Of a stretch of DNA of 64,000 bases, positions 48,642-57,965 are shown one piece after another; the stretch's first letter is position 1; each line of letters starts with the position of its first letter. The notes beneath the pieces were generated by a model. The model was not told the DNA's origin, did no database searches, and saw nothing but the letters and a program-made list of their open reading frames with translations. The translations under genes were made by a program, and so were the position numbers. This DNA is from Listeria kieliensis (GTDB lineage: Bacteria > Bacillota > Bacilli > Lactobacillales > Listeriaceae): assembly GCF_003369925.1 (NCBI RefSeq), contig NZ_LARY01000001.1:248001-312000 (forward strand), written 5' to 3'.

Positions 48642-51011
48642 TTGAAAGGAAAGAGGCTATTTGAAAATAAGCTTATCATTTTAGGCATGGTAGCAATGTT
48701 GATTATAGGCTTAGTTCTTCCGTTTCCGGATTTTAAACATAAAACTAAGGTTAATGCAGCACGCGAGCGTGCTGTTAGCGTTGTACAGGATCCTGAAATC
48801 CTAGAAGAGTACAACCATCTAAATATCACCAAATGGATGCCTTACTATTTCAGCCCAAAATCTTTGTGGGAACCTAGAATATTGGGAGAGTGGGGGGAAA
48901 TATCTACTGATGGCGGTACTCCAATAGGATCCGTAACGTTTGCTAATACTAAAAATCAGTTTAAAATTTATGTGAATGGAACCGTTGCGAATGGAAGAAA
49001 AGTTGGGATTGCTCAAAGCTTTGATACGATTGCTGGGCACAAGTATCAAATTTCTTATAAAGCTACTTATGACGGAGCTGGACCTGGATATGCAGTTGGA
49101 AGAAGCAGTACAGACGTATTAAATTCAGAGGATTTGAATCTGGGGAGTTCTGTTCTTCCACCAGGTTTTAATTCACTCGTTTCTGTTCAGGATGTTTTTC
49201 AACATACAACGTTTACAGGTACAGGTGGAAAATTAACAGCTCGAGTCTATATTGATCCTTATGAAACTTTTACGAGTACTATTTTTTCTGGGATTTCGAT
49301 TATTGATTTAGATCAAGGCGTGGATGAAGCACGTGTAGGAATTGATGAGTTGTTTCGAGATGAGACTCATACAAAGCTTCGCCTATCAGTAGTTCAGGGA
49401 GATATTGATGCAGTTCAAAAACAAATTAATGTGATTTTAGACCCAGCATTGAAGCAAGAATATCAAGTTGAGTTAGATAAAGCGCAGCGCTTAATGGACG
49501 AAGCTAATCCTCGATTTACAATTGAACAATTAGTTGATAATCCAAATGATGAACACAGTTCGACAATTATAGGAAAAACCGATCCAGAAGTTATGTTAAG
49601 GTTCACAGGTAGTCCAGCACTTCCTAAACCGGGACTTCCAAATGATGATCCGAGAAAACCGTTACTCTATTCTGTTAGAGCAGATGAAAATGGTAATTTC
49701 CGCTTTAAATTACCACCAGGAAATTATTTCAAAGCTGGAGAAACTATTACAATAATAGGGACCATTTATGGGAAGTCAGTTATGTTTGACGAAAGTGTTT
49801 TGGATACGACACCTCCAGATTCACCAGTATTCCAAGAGCTAAAGGACCAAGATAAAAATTTTATTGGAACAGCTGAAGCGAATTCAAAAATAGAAATTTT
49901 TGATGCCTCTAAGCAAAAAATTGCGATGGGGAATACTGATGGGGATGGAAACTTTTCGATCCCGATCCCAAGCGGTCTGTTGCCACTTGTTCCCTATACA
50001 AAATACTATGCAGTAAGCACAGATAGTGCTGGAAACGTCAGTGAAGATTCTGAGTTTGCTGAAGTGGTGGATACCATACCGCCAAGTGCTACAGCTATAA
50101 AACAAGAATTTCATGTAGGCGATATTTTACCAGATGATCCACGCTCACTACTCGAAAATGTTCAAGATAATGCGGGGACAAGTGCAGACAATTTGACTGT
50201 TAGTTATGAACAAAAACCGGACTTGACACATTATGGTTTTCAAAAAATTGGAGTAAAGCTCCAAGATAAAGCTGGTAATCGTACGCTGATAGATGTGCCT
50301 ACTTTCATTTTGGACGAGTATATGACTGGTAATGGTGAGGTATACATTAGAGCAAAAGATTTTGTAATGTACAGTACGGATTTTCCATTAACAACAGCAC
50401 AACTTGTAAAGAAAATTAAAGAAGAATCAGCCATAGAAGTTTGGAATGGTACTGGTAAATCTATTGGAACCAAAGTTCCGTTGGATGATGTATCCGTAAA
50501 TGGAACTGTTTCTTCAACACCTGGAATTTATGAGGTTGATATTTCTTGGGGAGGATACACAAAAAAAGTGAAGGTAACTGTGAAATCAGATACTTTATCT
50601 TTTGAAGAGGTACCAGCAGATCTCGCTTATAGTGGTACAATAAAAGATTATCGTCAGCTATTACAGCCTATAGGAAGCGCACAACTTAAAATTACTGATG
50701 ATCGACGTACTGTGCAAAATTGGCAATTGAAAGCAACACTTGATTCTCCGCTTACAAGCCAAAATGGAAAAGCATTTTCGGGCAACTTGATTTATCGCGC
50801 AAAAGAAGCAGATGGGAAAATCAATGAGCAACCCCTTAGCCAAATTTCTGCTCCAATCTTTATCAATAAGCAGGCTAAACAAGGGACAACAACGATTGAT
50901 TTAAAAAAAGAAGATGATTGTGGGCTTGTTTTAGAAGCGATTCCTGGAGAAATTTATGCAGATATGAATTACCGAGCAAGCATCACTTGGACACTTGAAG
51001 ATGCACCATGA
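48642..51011 (+). CDS. Large WxL-domain surface protein
   Basis: 789 residues from TTG, preceded by AAGGGGGTG. Signal peptide to about 40 (KVNAARE). Next an all-beta region (about 55-225) resembling a carbohydrate-binding jelly roll. A helical segment follows (about 228-290), then Ig-like modules including DTTPPDSP... and DTIPPSAT... (about 295-510), a further beta domain, and the C-terminal WxL domain (about 650-789) with VQNWQLKATL and the final ITWTLEDAP. WxL domains bind peptidoglycan non-covalently. This is the CscC-like large member of the cluster. Confidence 0.85.
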   Translation: MKGKRLFENKLIILGMVAMLIIGLVLPFPDFKHKTKVNAARERAVSVVQDPEILEEYNHLNITKWMPYYFSPKSLWEPRILGEWGEISTDGGTPIGSVTFANTKNQFKIYVNGTVANGRKVGIAQSFDTIAGHKYQISYKATYDGAGPGYAVGRSSTDVLNSEDLNLGSSVLPPGFNSLVSVQDVFQHTTFTGTGGKLTARVYIDPYETFTSTIFSGISIIDLDQGVDEARVGIDELFRDETHTKLRLSVVQGDIDAVQKQINVILDPALKQEYQVELDKAQRLMDEANPRFTIEQLVDNPNDEHSSTIIGKTDPEVMLRFTGSPALPKPGLPNDDPRKPLLYSVRADENGNFRFKLPPGNYFKAGETITIIGTIYGKSVMFDESVLDTTPPDSPVFQELKDQDKNFIGTAEANSKIEIFDASKQKIAMGNTDGDGNFSIPIPSGLLPLVPYTKYYAVSTDSAGNVSEDSEFAEVVDTIPPSATAIKQEFHVGDILPDDPRSLLENVQDNAGTSADNLTVSYEQKPDLTHYGFQKIGVKLQDKAGNRTLIDVPTFILDEYMTGNGEVYIRAKDFVMYSTDFPLTTAQLVKKIKEESAIEVWNGTGKSIGTKVPLDDVSVNGTVSSTPGIYEVDISWGGYTKKVKVTVKSDTLSFEEVPADLAYSGTIKDYRQLLQPIGSAQLKITDDRRTVQNWQLKATLDSPLTSQNGKAFSGNLIYRAKEADGKINEQPLSQISAPIFINKQAKQGTTTIDLKKEDDCGLVLEAIPGEIYADMNYRASITWTLEDAP

Positions 51012-51033
51012 GAAAGGAACGGAGGGAAAAGTA

Positions 51034-52116
51034 ATGTTTGAAAAATACAGTTTACCAATTTTGATGTTCCTTTCCTGTTGCTTGCTTTTTCTTTCCCCAC
51101 ATTCGGTATCTGCAAATGATACTGTAAGTTATACATCTGACGTCGGATTAAGTTTTAGTGAAAAAATGCCTCCCAAACCCCATTCCCAAAAACAAAGTAA
51201 TATGAATAATAATTCTTCACAAGTAGGGAAAACAAAAAAAGCAGCATGGAATGAAGCGGAAGGAAAAAGTCAGTCAAATCATTCAATGTTACCAACGACT
51301 TTGCCAAAAACTGGAGACCAATCCTCTTTTAGCTGGATTTTAGCTGGATTTCTGATTGTAGTAGTTTGGATAGTGTTCTCGGGAAACAAGCGATTGAGAA
51401 GAACTTTTTTATGCCTCTTTGGATGCTTTGTTTTGCTAAGTAGTTTTCTTGCTTTTGAGAAGGATGCAACAGCGGCTATTACGAAGTCTAAAGTAGACCT
51501 CTTTTATTTACCACCAGATGAGATCGCTACAGCGCCTAAACATCCTTATGATCCAAACAAGGACATCCATTTTACAGATGGAAATAAAGCAACAGAGATC
51601 AAAGGTCCACTGAGTCTTGACTTTGTGCCCAATATTCAATTTCATGCACAAAAGGGAAGTTGGGAGGAAGAAAGGTATTATGCCCCTCTCATCCAAGTAC
51701 AACGATCAGATGAGAAAGGCTTGGAACAAGTACCGAATTTTGTTCAAGTAACAGACGATCGTGGTTCACTGAGTGGTTGGACGTTAGTCCTTCGGCAAAA
51801 TGGTCAGTTTCGAAATGGAGCACATGAACTGGAAGGAACTGAGATAAAATTAAGCAAGCTTCATATGGTATCAGGAGAGTCTAAACGTCCCCCGATTGCT
51901 TTTCAAGAAATAACGCTTGATCCAGATGGAAAAGAAAGTAGTCTCGTGATTCAAGCGAAGAAAGGAACTGGTGCCGGCACTTGGCTCGGGTTATTTGGAA
52001 AAGACAATCAAGAGGCCCAAACGGCTATTTCTGTTACCGTACCAGGAGAAGTAACAAAGGAACAAGGCAAGTATCAAACATCATTAACATGGGAATTACA
52101 TGATTCCCCTATTTAA
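51034..52116 (+). CDS. Fusion of an LPXTG surface protein and a WxL-domain protein
   Basis: 360 residues in one uninterrupted frame. Residues 1-27 are a signal peptide (SVSAND). Residues 28-89 are a low-complexity polar stalk. LPKTG is at 90-94, hydrophobic 99-116, positive NKRLRR at 118-123, which together is a complete sortase signal. A second signal-peptide-like segment follows at once (hydrophobic 124-141, cut site after DATA/ATAA, 144-148). A WxL domain then runs 150-360 (SGWTLVLRQ, final LTWELHDSP). In other WxL clusters the LPXTG and WxL parts are separate genes. An internal TTG at 51394 could also start the second part. ATG at 51034 follows GGAGGG. Confidence 0.85.
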   Translation: MFEKYSLPILMFLSCCLLFLSPHSVSANDTVSYTSDVGLSFSEKMPPKPHSQKQSNMNNNSSQVGKTKKAAWNEAEGKSQSNHSMLPTTLPKTGDQSSFSWILAGFLIVVVWIVFSGNKRLRRTFLCLFGCFVLLSSFLAFEKDATAAITKSKVDLFYLPPDEIATAPKHPYDPNKDIHFTDGNKATEIKGPLSLDFVPNIQFHAQKGSWEEERYYAPLIQVQRSDEKGLEQVPNFVQVTDDRGSLSGWTLVLRQNGQFRNGAHELEGTEIKLSKLHMVSGESKRPPIAFQEITLDPDGKESSLVIQAKKGTGAGTWLGLFGKDNQEAQTAISVTVPGEVTKEQGKYQTSLTWELHDSPI

Positions 52117-52137
52117 AAACAAAGGAGTCTTTTAATT

Positions 52138-52875
52138 ATGAAAAAAACATTGACATTAACTGCAACTAGTTTGGCAGCGGTAGTTGGACTTTCACTTGTC
52201 GCTATTCCAGCATATGCGGAGGAAGCCGTTAAAGACGGAGGAATCACAACTTCCAAAGGGGATATTACATTTGAAAAAAACAAAGGAACAACAAAACCAA
52301 AAGATCCAGATACTGGGAAGCCCGTTATTCCAGTAGATCCAGATCCAGTAGTTCCAACAAATGGACCCCTTAGTATTGATTATATTTCCAATGTTCATTT
52401 TGGGACACAAAAGATTTCAGGGAGCACGGAAGTCTATTATGCAACGCTTGACCAAGTGAAGGATGCAGAAAGTGGAGCGATTAGTGAGCGTCCCAATATG
52501 GTTCAAATTACAGATGACCGCGGAACAAACGCTGGTTGGAAACTAACGGTGAAGCAAGAAGCGCAATTTAAAAATGGAAGTTCTGAACTAGATGGAGCGG
52601 TTTTAAAATTTGAAAACCCAACACTTAAATCAAGCAATAAGAGTGCTACAAACACCCCCACTGCTAAAGCAATGACACTATCTCCAGCAGGTGCAGCGAG
52701 TGATGTGATGATTGCCAATGCTAACCAAGGGATGGGAACATGGTTTGATCAATTTGGAGCTGATCAAGACAGCGGAAAACAAAGTATTTCCCTTACGGTT
52801 CCTGGCGACACTGCCAAAGTCGAAGGTAAATATGAAACGACTTTAACTTGGACATTAACAGATAGCGCGGTTTAA
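52138..52875 (+). CDS. WxL-domain surface protein
   Basis: 245 residues. Signal peptide to about 27 (PAYAEE), a Pro/Asp-rich linker (TTKPKDPDTGKPVIPVDPD), then the WxL domain from about 80, with NAGWKLTVKQ and the final LTWTLTDSAV. It is the short, CscB-like type that binds cell-wall peptidoglycan. The strong Shine-Dalgarno and its place directly after the fusion gene suggest co-transcription. Confidence 0.9.
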   Translation: MKKTLTLTATSLAAVVGLSLVAIPAYAEEAVKDGGITTSKGDITFEKNKGTTKPKDPDTGKPVIPVDPDPVVPTNGPLSIDYISNVHFGTQKISGSTEVYYATLDQVKDAESGAISERPNMVQITDDRGTNAGWKLTVKQEAQFKNGSSELDGAVLKFENPTLKSSNKSATNTPTAKAMTLSPAGAASDVMIANANQGMGTWFDQFGADQDSGKQSISLTVPGDTAKVEGKYETTLTWTLTDSAV

Positions 52876-52910
52876 GAGTCAACTATACTAAAAAAGAGGA
52901 GTTTAAATTG

Positions 52911-53645
52911 ATGAAGACAAAAACAAAAATGATGACAGCAAGTGCTTTAGGTTTTGCATTACTCGTGAGTGGAACTGCGTATCAAGTGGAAGCGGCTTCC
53001 ACCACAAGCAATGCGAAAGTAAACTTTAAATCAGATGAATCAGGAACAACAAAACCAAAAGATCCAACAAAACCAGAGGAAGAATTTGTTCCCGAAGAAG
53101 ATCCAAACCCAACTACAGGTTCTCTTAGAATTGACTTTGCTTCTTCACTTGATTTTGGTGAACAAACCATTTCTGGGGAAGCGAAAGATTATTTTGCGAA
53201 ATTCACAAAAGGAACGGACTCAGCAGGAGCTGACCGTTTTGTACCTAGCTATGTGCAAGTAACGGATAACTCCGGTAAAAACGCTGGTTGGACACTTGAG
53301 GTTTCAGGGAGTGAGTTCAAAAATGGGGATGCAGTTTTAGAAGGGGCAGAGTTGACACTTTCAGGGACAACGCTTGCTTCGACAATGGATGCGAAATTCA
53401 AACCAGAGACTGTAGCGAATAAGGTTGTTGTAAACGGCGCTAGCCAAACGGTTGTTGATGCGAAAGCAGAACAAGGGATGGGTACGTGGACAGCAGCATT
53501 TGGAAACGCACCGGGAACAAGCGCGACAGATACAAATGAAAATGTAAAATTACATGTTCCAGCAGAAGCTAAAAAGCTACCAGGAACTTATACGTCAACG
53601 CTAACTTGGACACTTACGGCAGGACCAACTGCACCAAGTCTATGA
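52911..53645 (+). CDS. WxL-domain surface protein
   Basis: 244 residues, a paralogue of the previous gene. Signal peptide to about 28 (YQVEAAS), linker GTTKPKDPTKPEEEF, WxL domain with NAGWTLEVSG and LTWTLTAGPT near the end. ATG at 52911 lies 9 bases after AGAGGAG. Base use is smoother (more GC at third positions) than in the larger WxL genes, compatible with high expression, but I have not measured it. Confidence 0.9.
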   Translation: MKTKTKMMTASALGFALLVSGTAYQVEAASTTSNAKVNFKSDESGTTKPKDPTKPEEEFVPEEDPNPTTGSLRIDFASSLDFGEQTISGEAKDYFAKFTKGTDSAGADRFVPSYVQVTDNSGKNAGWTLEVSGSEFKNGDAVLEGAELTLSGTTLASTMDAKFKPETVANKVVVNGASQTVVDAKAEQGMGTWTAAFGNAPGTSATDTNENVKLHVPAEAKKLPGTYTSTLTWTLTAGPTAPSL

Positions 53646-53674
53646 GTTTTTATTCGCTAGATTAAATGATTACA

Positions 53675-53708
53675 CAGAAAGAGGGAGCTTTATTTTCCCT
53701 CTTTTTTT
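53675..53708 (+). terminator. Terminator inside the WxL cluster
   Basis: AAAGAGGGA pairs with TCCCTCTTT around a loop and is followed by T's, 19 bases before the DUF916 gene. It probably lets the WxL genes be made in excess over the anchor protein. Confidence 0.8.
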
Positions 53709-53726
53709 GAATAAAGGAGTTCTCAA

Positions 53727-54752
53727 ATGAAAAGGAAAATAATAGGTATTGTAGGGGCTTTTGCGGCTGTTTTTCTTGTTTGTGGTGCTTTTCAATCAAC
53801 TGTAAAAGCTGCAACAAGCATGCCATATTCAGTATCAGCGGTTTTACCAGATAACCAGATGGATAAGACAAAAACGTATTTTGATTTAAAAATGCGCCCC
53901 GGTGAAAAGCAAATGATTGAAGTGGAACTCACGAATGCTGCGGATCGAGATATTACCGTTGAAATGAGTGCTAATACAGCGATTACAAACGATAATGGGA
54001 TCGTAGATTACAGTTATATGGGTCATAAATTTGATAAAACTTTGAAACACCCATTTTCAAGTCTTGCAAAAATGGGGAGAGAAACGACGATCCCTAAACA
54101 AAGTAGTAAGCGAGTTCAAGTAGCACTTACAATGCCCGAAAATGGTTTTAAAGGAACTATTTTAGGTGGGCTTCGTTTTAATGAGAAGGAAGCTGAAAAT
54201 GCGAAACAGAAGAAAGCATCGGGAGTTCAAATTGAAAATAAATATGCCTTTGTAGTCGGAGTGGTTCTCCAGGAATCCGATGAAAAGTCAAAGGAAAATT
54301 TTGATTTAGGGAATATCAAGCCTTCACAAGTGAATTTCCGGAATGTTTTAAAGGCCAATGTGCAGAACAAGGCAGCGCTTATTGTTCCTGAGATGGAAAT
54401 TAAAGCTTATGTGACTAAAAAAGGCGGTAAAAAGGTATTATTTGAAACGAATAAAGAACATTTACGGATGGCTCCTAATTCGAATTTTAATTATGGAATC
54501 AGTTGGGACAATAAGCCATTTAAACCAGGAAAATACACCTTGCATATGCAATTAAAAGCCTCGGATAAAACTTGGAAGTGGAAAAAAGACTTTGAAATTG
54601 AACGAAAAGAGGCGAAAAAGTTCAATGACCGTGCGGTTGAATTAGAGAAGGATTACACGATGTATTACATCATCGGTGGCGCGATTCTTGTCTTGATTTT
54701 ATTAGTAGTTGTTTACTTGTTAGGCCGTCGCAGTCGTCGAACAAAATCATGA
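53727..54752 (+). CDS. WxL-interacting protein (DUF916 + DUF3324)
   Basis: 341 residues. Signal peptide to about 31 (VKAATS). DUF916 / WxLIP peptidoglycan-binding region (about 32-155, YFDLKMRPGEKQMIEVEL). DUF3324 / host-binding region (about 165-300, with IENKYAFVVGVVLQ and LHMQLKASDKTWKW). C-terminal membrane helix (about 311-333) and positive tail RRSRRTKS. It anchors or bridges WxL proteins at the cell surface and is the CscA-like member of the cluster. Confidence 0.92.
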   Translation: MKRKIIGIVGAFAAVFLVCGAFQSTVKAATSMPYSVSAVLPDNQMDKTKTYFDLKMRPGEKQMIEVELTNAADRDITVEMSANTAITNDNGIVDYSYMGHKFDKTLKHPFSSLAKMGRETTIPKQSSKRVQVALTMPENGFKGTILGGLRFNEKEAENAKQKKASGVQIENKYAFVVGVVLQESDEKSKENFDLGNIKPSQVNFRNVLKANVQNKAALIVPEMEIKAYVTKKGGKKVLFETNKEHLRMAPNSNFNYGISWDNKPFKPGKYTLHMQLKASDKTWKWKKDFEIERKEAKKFNDRAVELEKDYTMYYIIGGAILVLILLVVVYLLGRRSRRTKS

Positions 54753-54788
54753 TATTAAAAGCAAGAAACGCAAGGTTAGTAAATCAAC

Positions 54789-54838
54789 AAAATGGCTTGA
54801 AGTCCTCCTTTTAAGTGAGACTTCAAGCCATTTTGTTT
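54789..54838. terminator. Bidirectional terminator after the WxL cluster
   Basis: AAAATGGCTTGAAGTC (54789-54804) pairs perfectly with GACTTCAAGCCATTTT (54819-54834), between convergent genes. Confidence 0.88.
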
Positions 54839-54842
54839 AGAG

Positions 54843-56081
54843 TTAGTGGGAAATATCAAATAACTTTTGATCTTTGGCTGCGCCAAGACCTGCTAGGAAC
54901 AAACCGATGCCTGCTGCTAGCAAAATGAAAAGCGAAATTTCGAAGTTACCTAGCGCATCATGCAAGAATCCAAAAAGAAGGGGACCGAAAGCAGCTAATA
55001 AGTAGCCGACCGATTGAGCCATCCCAGACGTTTCCGCGGCTTCTTCCGGTGTGCTTGTTCGCAAACTGAAAAACATCATGGAAAGACTAAAGGCCATTCC
55101 GCCTCCGACTCCAAGCATAATCGAAATGATCGAAAGGTAAACAAGGCTAGCAATTGGAAGCATTAAGCCGATAATTCCGCCGCAGATGAAAAAACTAGCG
55201 AGGCTCATCAGAACCCGCTGATCTTTCGTTTTTCCTGCAATGATCGGAATAATAAAGGTGATCGGGATGATTCCAAATTGCATGAGCGAAAGCATGAAGC
55301 CCCCATCCGCTGCTGTAAAGCCGCGATCTTGAACGATAACTGGAAGCCAAGCAACATTGATATAAAACACGGCCGATTGAACGCCCATCACGACAGCAAT
55401 TTGCCAAGCAAGCTTCGATTTCCAAACGCTTTGATGCGCGTGAGCTGGCTTTTTCGAATTGGCGGAAGCCACTTGCTTTGGTTTCTTGCCCAGTTGAAAA
55501 AGCCAAATTAGAAGCGCAAGCACGGTGAAAGCAGAAAAGACGTAAAGTGTTCCGCGCCAGCCTAGTCCAAAATTATTTGCGAGCGGGAAGCTAAGCCCGG
55601 AGGCGATTGCTGCAAATAAATTCATGGAAATGGAGTAAATGCCTGTTAGAAGGCCAAGCTGGAAGGGAAATTCCTTTTTGATAATGCTCGGCAAAATAAC
55701 ATTTCCAACAGCAATCCCAATTCCAATCAAAAGCGTTCCTATTAGTAGAAAAGTGAGATTGTCTCCAAAAGGACGAATAAAACTTCCGAAAACTAGAAAT
55801 AATAAAGTATAAAACACGAGTTGTTCTACACCGAGCTTACGACTAAGTTTGGAAACAAAAGGGGAAATTACCGCAAAAGCAATTAATGGTAGGGTGGTTA
55901 AAAAACCCGCAAGTGTGTTCGAAATTGGTAAATCCTTACGAATAAGTTCAAGTAACGGGCTAATTGATGTAATAGGCATTCTTAAATTGATCGCTACAAA
56001 AATAATTCCTAGTACAAGGGAGATTTTTAGGTTTCTTGCTTTTTCAAGTTCAGTATTTAATAAATCAGGTTGTTCGTTCAC
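54843..56081 (-). CDS. MFS transporter, CynX/NimT-like
   Basis: 412 residues with 12 membrane helices. It resembles cyanate/2-nitroimidazole transporters: LVLGIIFVAINLRMPITSIS at the start and FSLRTSTPEEAAETSGMAQS in the second half. Substrate unknown. GTG at 56081 follows GGAG. It lies 6 bases after the GntR gene in the same direction, so the pair is an operon and the regulator probably controls this transporter. Confidence 0.9.
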   Translation of the reverse strand: MNEQPDLLNTELEKARNLKISLVLGIIFVAINLRMPITSISPLLELIRKDLPISNTLAGFLTTLPLIAFAVISPFVSKLSRKLGVEQLVFYTLLFLVFGSFIRPFGDNLTFLLIGTLLIGIGIAVGNVILPSIIKKEFPFQLGLLTGIYSISMNLFAAIASGLSFPLANNFGLGWRGTLYVFSAFTVLALLIWLFQLGKKPKQVASANSKKPAHAHQSVWKSKLAWQIAVVMGVQSAVFYINVAWLPVIVQDRGFTAADGGFMLSLMQFGIIPITFIIPIIAGKTKDQRVLMSLASFFICGGIIGLMLPIASLVYLSIISIMLGVGGGMAFSLSMMFFSLRTSTPEEAAETSGMAQSVGYLLAAFGPLLFGFLHDALGNFEISLFILLAAGIGLFLAGLGAAKDQKLFDISH

Positions 56082-56087
56082 TTATCA

Positions 56088-56762
56088 TTACTCCTCTAAC
56101 TTTAATTTCTGTTTATAAGCTGCAATATAGAGATCCACTTCTTGCTTTGCACGCTCCGTGTCGCGCTCTTTGATCGCTTGAAGTAAGGCAGTGTGTCCAT
56201 AGGTATAGTGCGTTTCAAAAACGGTAGTGCTATAAATGGAAAGCTCAATTTCTTCAAGCAAACGCTGATATAAATCAACAAGTAAGCGGTTATGTGAAGC
56301 TTTTGCGATCGATTCATGTAAAGCAATATCACTTTTGACAAACTTCGCCATATCTTGACTTTCAACGGCCGCAATGCACTGTTTAGACAGATTTAAACAA
56401 CTTTCTAAATCCTCGTTTGTCCTTCTTTTGCAGGCCAAAATAGCGATTTCTGTTTCAAGCGCGTGACGCACTTCGAAAATTTCACCAAGTGAGGACTTGG
56501 CAATCCGGCGTTGCAAACTAGCGCTCCATTCATCATTTGCTAATACAATCGTTCCGACTCCTTGCCTGACTTCAAGAATGCCCACGTGGACGAGGGCGCG
56601 AATCGCTTCACGAAGTGTATTTCGACTAATGCCAAACTCTTCCATTAAACTTTTTTCACTGGGAATCTTGCTATGAAGTGGCCAAGCACCCGAAGTGATT
56701 TTTTTGAGAAGCGCATCGTAAACTTGTTCAGCAAGTGGCTTCCGGTCAAGCTGGGCAGACAT
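56088..56762 (-). CDS. GntR-family transcriptional regulator, FadR subfamily
   Basis: 224 residues. N-terminal winged helix (about 8-72: IPSEKSLMEEFGISRNTLRE, then VRQGVGTIV). The C-terminal FCD ligand domain (about 90-215) is all-helical, with conserved acidic and His residues (HALETEIAIL, SDIALHESIAKASHNRLL, HTALLQAIKERD) that usually bind a metal and a small acid. First gene of the operon with the MFS transporter. Confidence 0.93.
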   Translation of the reverse strand: MSAQLDRKPLAEQVYDALLKKITSGAWPLHSKIPSEKSLMEEFGISRNTLREAIRALVHVGILEVRQGVGTIVLANDEWSASLQRRIAKSSLGEIFEVRHALETEIAILACKRRTNEDLESCLNLSKQCIAAVESQDMAKFVKSDIALHESIAKASHNRLLVDLYQRLLEEIELSIYSTTVFETHYTYGHTALLQAIKERDTERAKQEVDLYIAAYKQKLKLEE

Positions 56763-56906
56763 AAAAAAACTCCTCTCTAAAGGTAGGATGATAGGTTCAA
56801 TTTTAGCGTAAACAAGATGAAAAGTAAATAGGGTCTGGCTAAAAAGTACGAACTTGGCTTTTCATATGATAAAATGAAAAGATACATAGAAAGAGGGTTA
56901 GAAAAA

Positions 56907-57965
56907 ATGGAATGGCTGAGTGGGCTCTTGAAAAAAGATACGCTACGAAGAATACTGGTATTTGTTTTACTCGGATTAGTCTTATACTTTGTTCGCAGCA
57001 TGATTGATTTAATACTTTTAACATTTATCTTCGCATTTCTTGTGACTCGTCTTGAAAATGTCATTTTAAAACGAATCCGAATGCCAAGAAAGCTGATTGT
57101 CATTGTGCTTTATGTGGCTGTAGCGGCCTTTTTATATATTGCGATTGTACATTATTTGCCAATCTTAATTCATCAAATTTCGCAACTTGTCACTTTGCTC
57201 GTTAAAATGTACAACCATCCAGGCGACAATCAAATAGTCATTTGGATCGTGGAGTGGCTGAAACAATCGAATATCGAAAAATATTTACAATCAGGCGTAG
57301 AATTTTTGATTGCTTCGCTTTCGGGAATTGGCTCTTTGGGCTTATCTTTTTTCATGGCCTTGATTTTAAGTCTATTTTTCTCCTTAGAAAAGGAACGCGT
57401 CACGCAATTTTCGGCTCGTTTCTTAACTAGTAAAGTAGGCTTTATTTTCCAAGATGTCGCCTACTTTGGAAGAAAATTTGTTTCTACCTTTGGTGTTGTC
57501 CTTGAGGCGCAACTCTTAATCGCACTCGTTAATACGCTGATTACAACAGCTGTTCTTTATTTAATGCACTTCCCACAGCTACTCAGCTTATCGATTATGG
57601 TGTTTATTTTAGGAATGATTCCCGTTGCGGGCGTAATCATTTCGTGTATTCCGCTTTCAATTATTGCATACTCCATTGGCGGCTTCACAGACGTCTTCTA
57701 CATTTTGCTGACCGTTGTCGTCGTTCATGCAATCGAAACGTATATTTTAAATCCCAAATTAATGTCTTCCAAAACGGATTTACCCGTGTTTTATACCTTT
57801 ATTGTTTTAATTTTCTCCGAGCAATTTTTCGGGGTTTGGGGACTAATTGTTGGAATTCCTATTTTTGTTTTCTTGCTTGACGTCCTTGATGTCCGTAGCA
57901 CAAGCGAGATCCCGCGTAAAAACTTTTTTGGAGGAAGGAAGAAAAAGAAAAATGGAGATTCTTGA
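56907..57965 (+). CDS. AI-2E family transporter
   Basis: 352 residues with about eight membrane helices. The C-terminal AI-2E signature region is FILGMIPVAGVIISCIPLSI, HAIETYILNPKLMS and WGLIVGIPIFVFLLDVLD. ATG at 56907 follows AAGAGGG by 9 bases; the ATG at 56874 directly overlaps the probable -10 (TATGAT, near 56863). The family includes antiporters and putative AI-2 exporters, so the role is open. Its end overlaps the next gene by 14 bases. Confidence 0.9.
   Translation: MEWLSGLLKKDTLRRILVFVLLGLVLYFVRSMIDLILLTFIFAFLVTRLENVILKRIRMPRKLIVIVLYVAVAAFLYIAIVHYLPILIHQISQLVTLLVKMYNHPGDNQIVIWIVEWLKQSNIEKYLQSGVEFLIASLSGIGSLGLSFFMALILSLFFSLEKERVTQFSARFLTSKVGFIFQDVAYFGRKFVSTFGVVLEAQLLIALVNTLITTAVLYLMHFPQLLSLSIMVFILGMIPVAGVIISCIPLSIIAYSIGGFTDVFYILLTVVVVHAIETYILNPKLMSSKTDLPVFYTFIVLIFSEQFFGVWGLIVGIPIFVFLLDVLDVRSTSEIPRKNFFGGRKKKKNGDS

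Noticed and set aside
29888..54842. Canonical PrfA boxes (TTAACANNTGTTAA) before the Ig-like, exopolysaccharide or WxL genes
   Set aside because: I read the upstream regions and found no convincing 14-base match; only the unrelated TAAGGTTCTCAAC motif stood out.
55195..55511. Frames of 77-103 codons on both strands in the MFS gene
   Set aside because: They lie wholly inside the well-supported MFS transporter gene and look like frame shadows.
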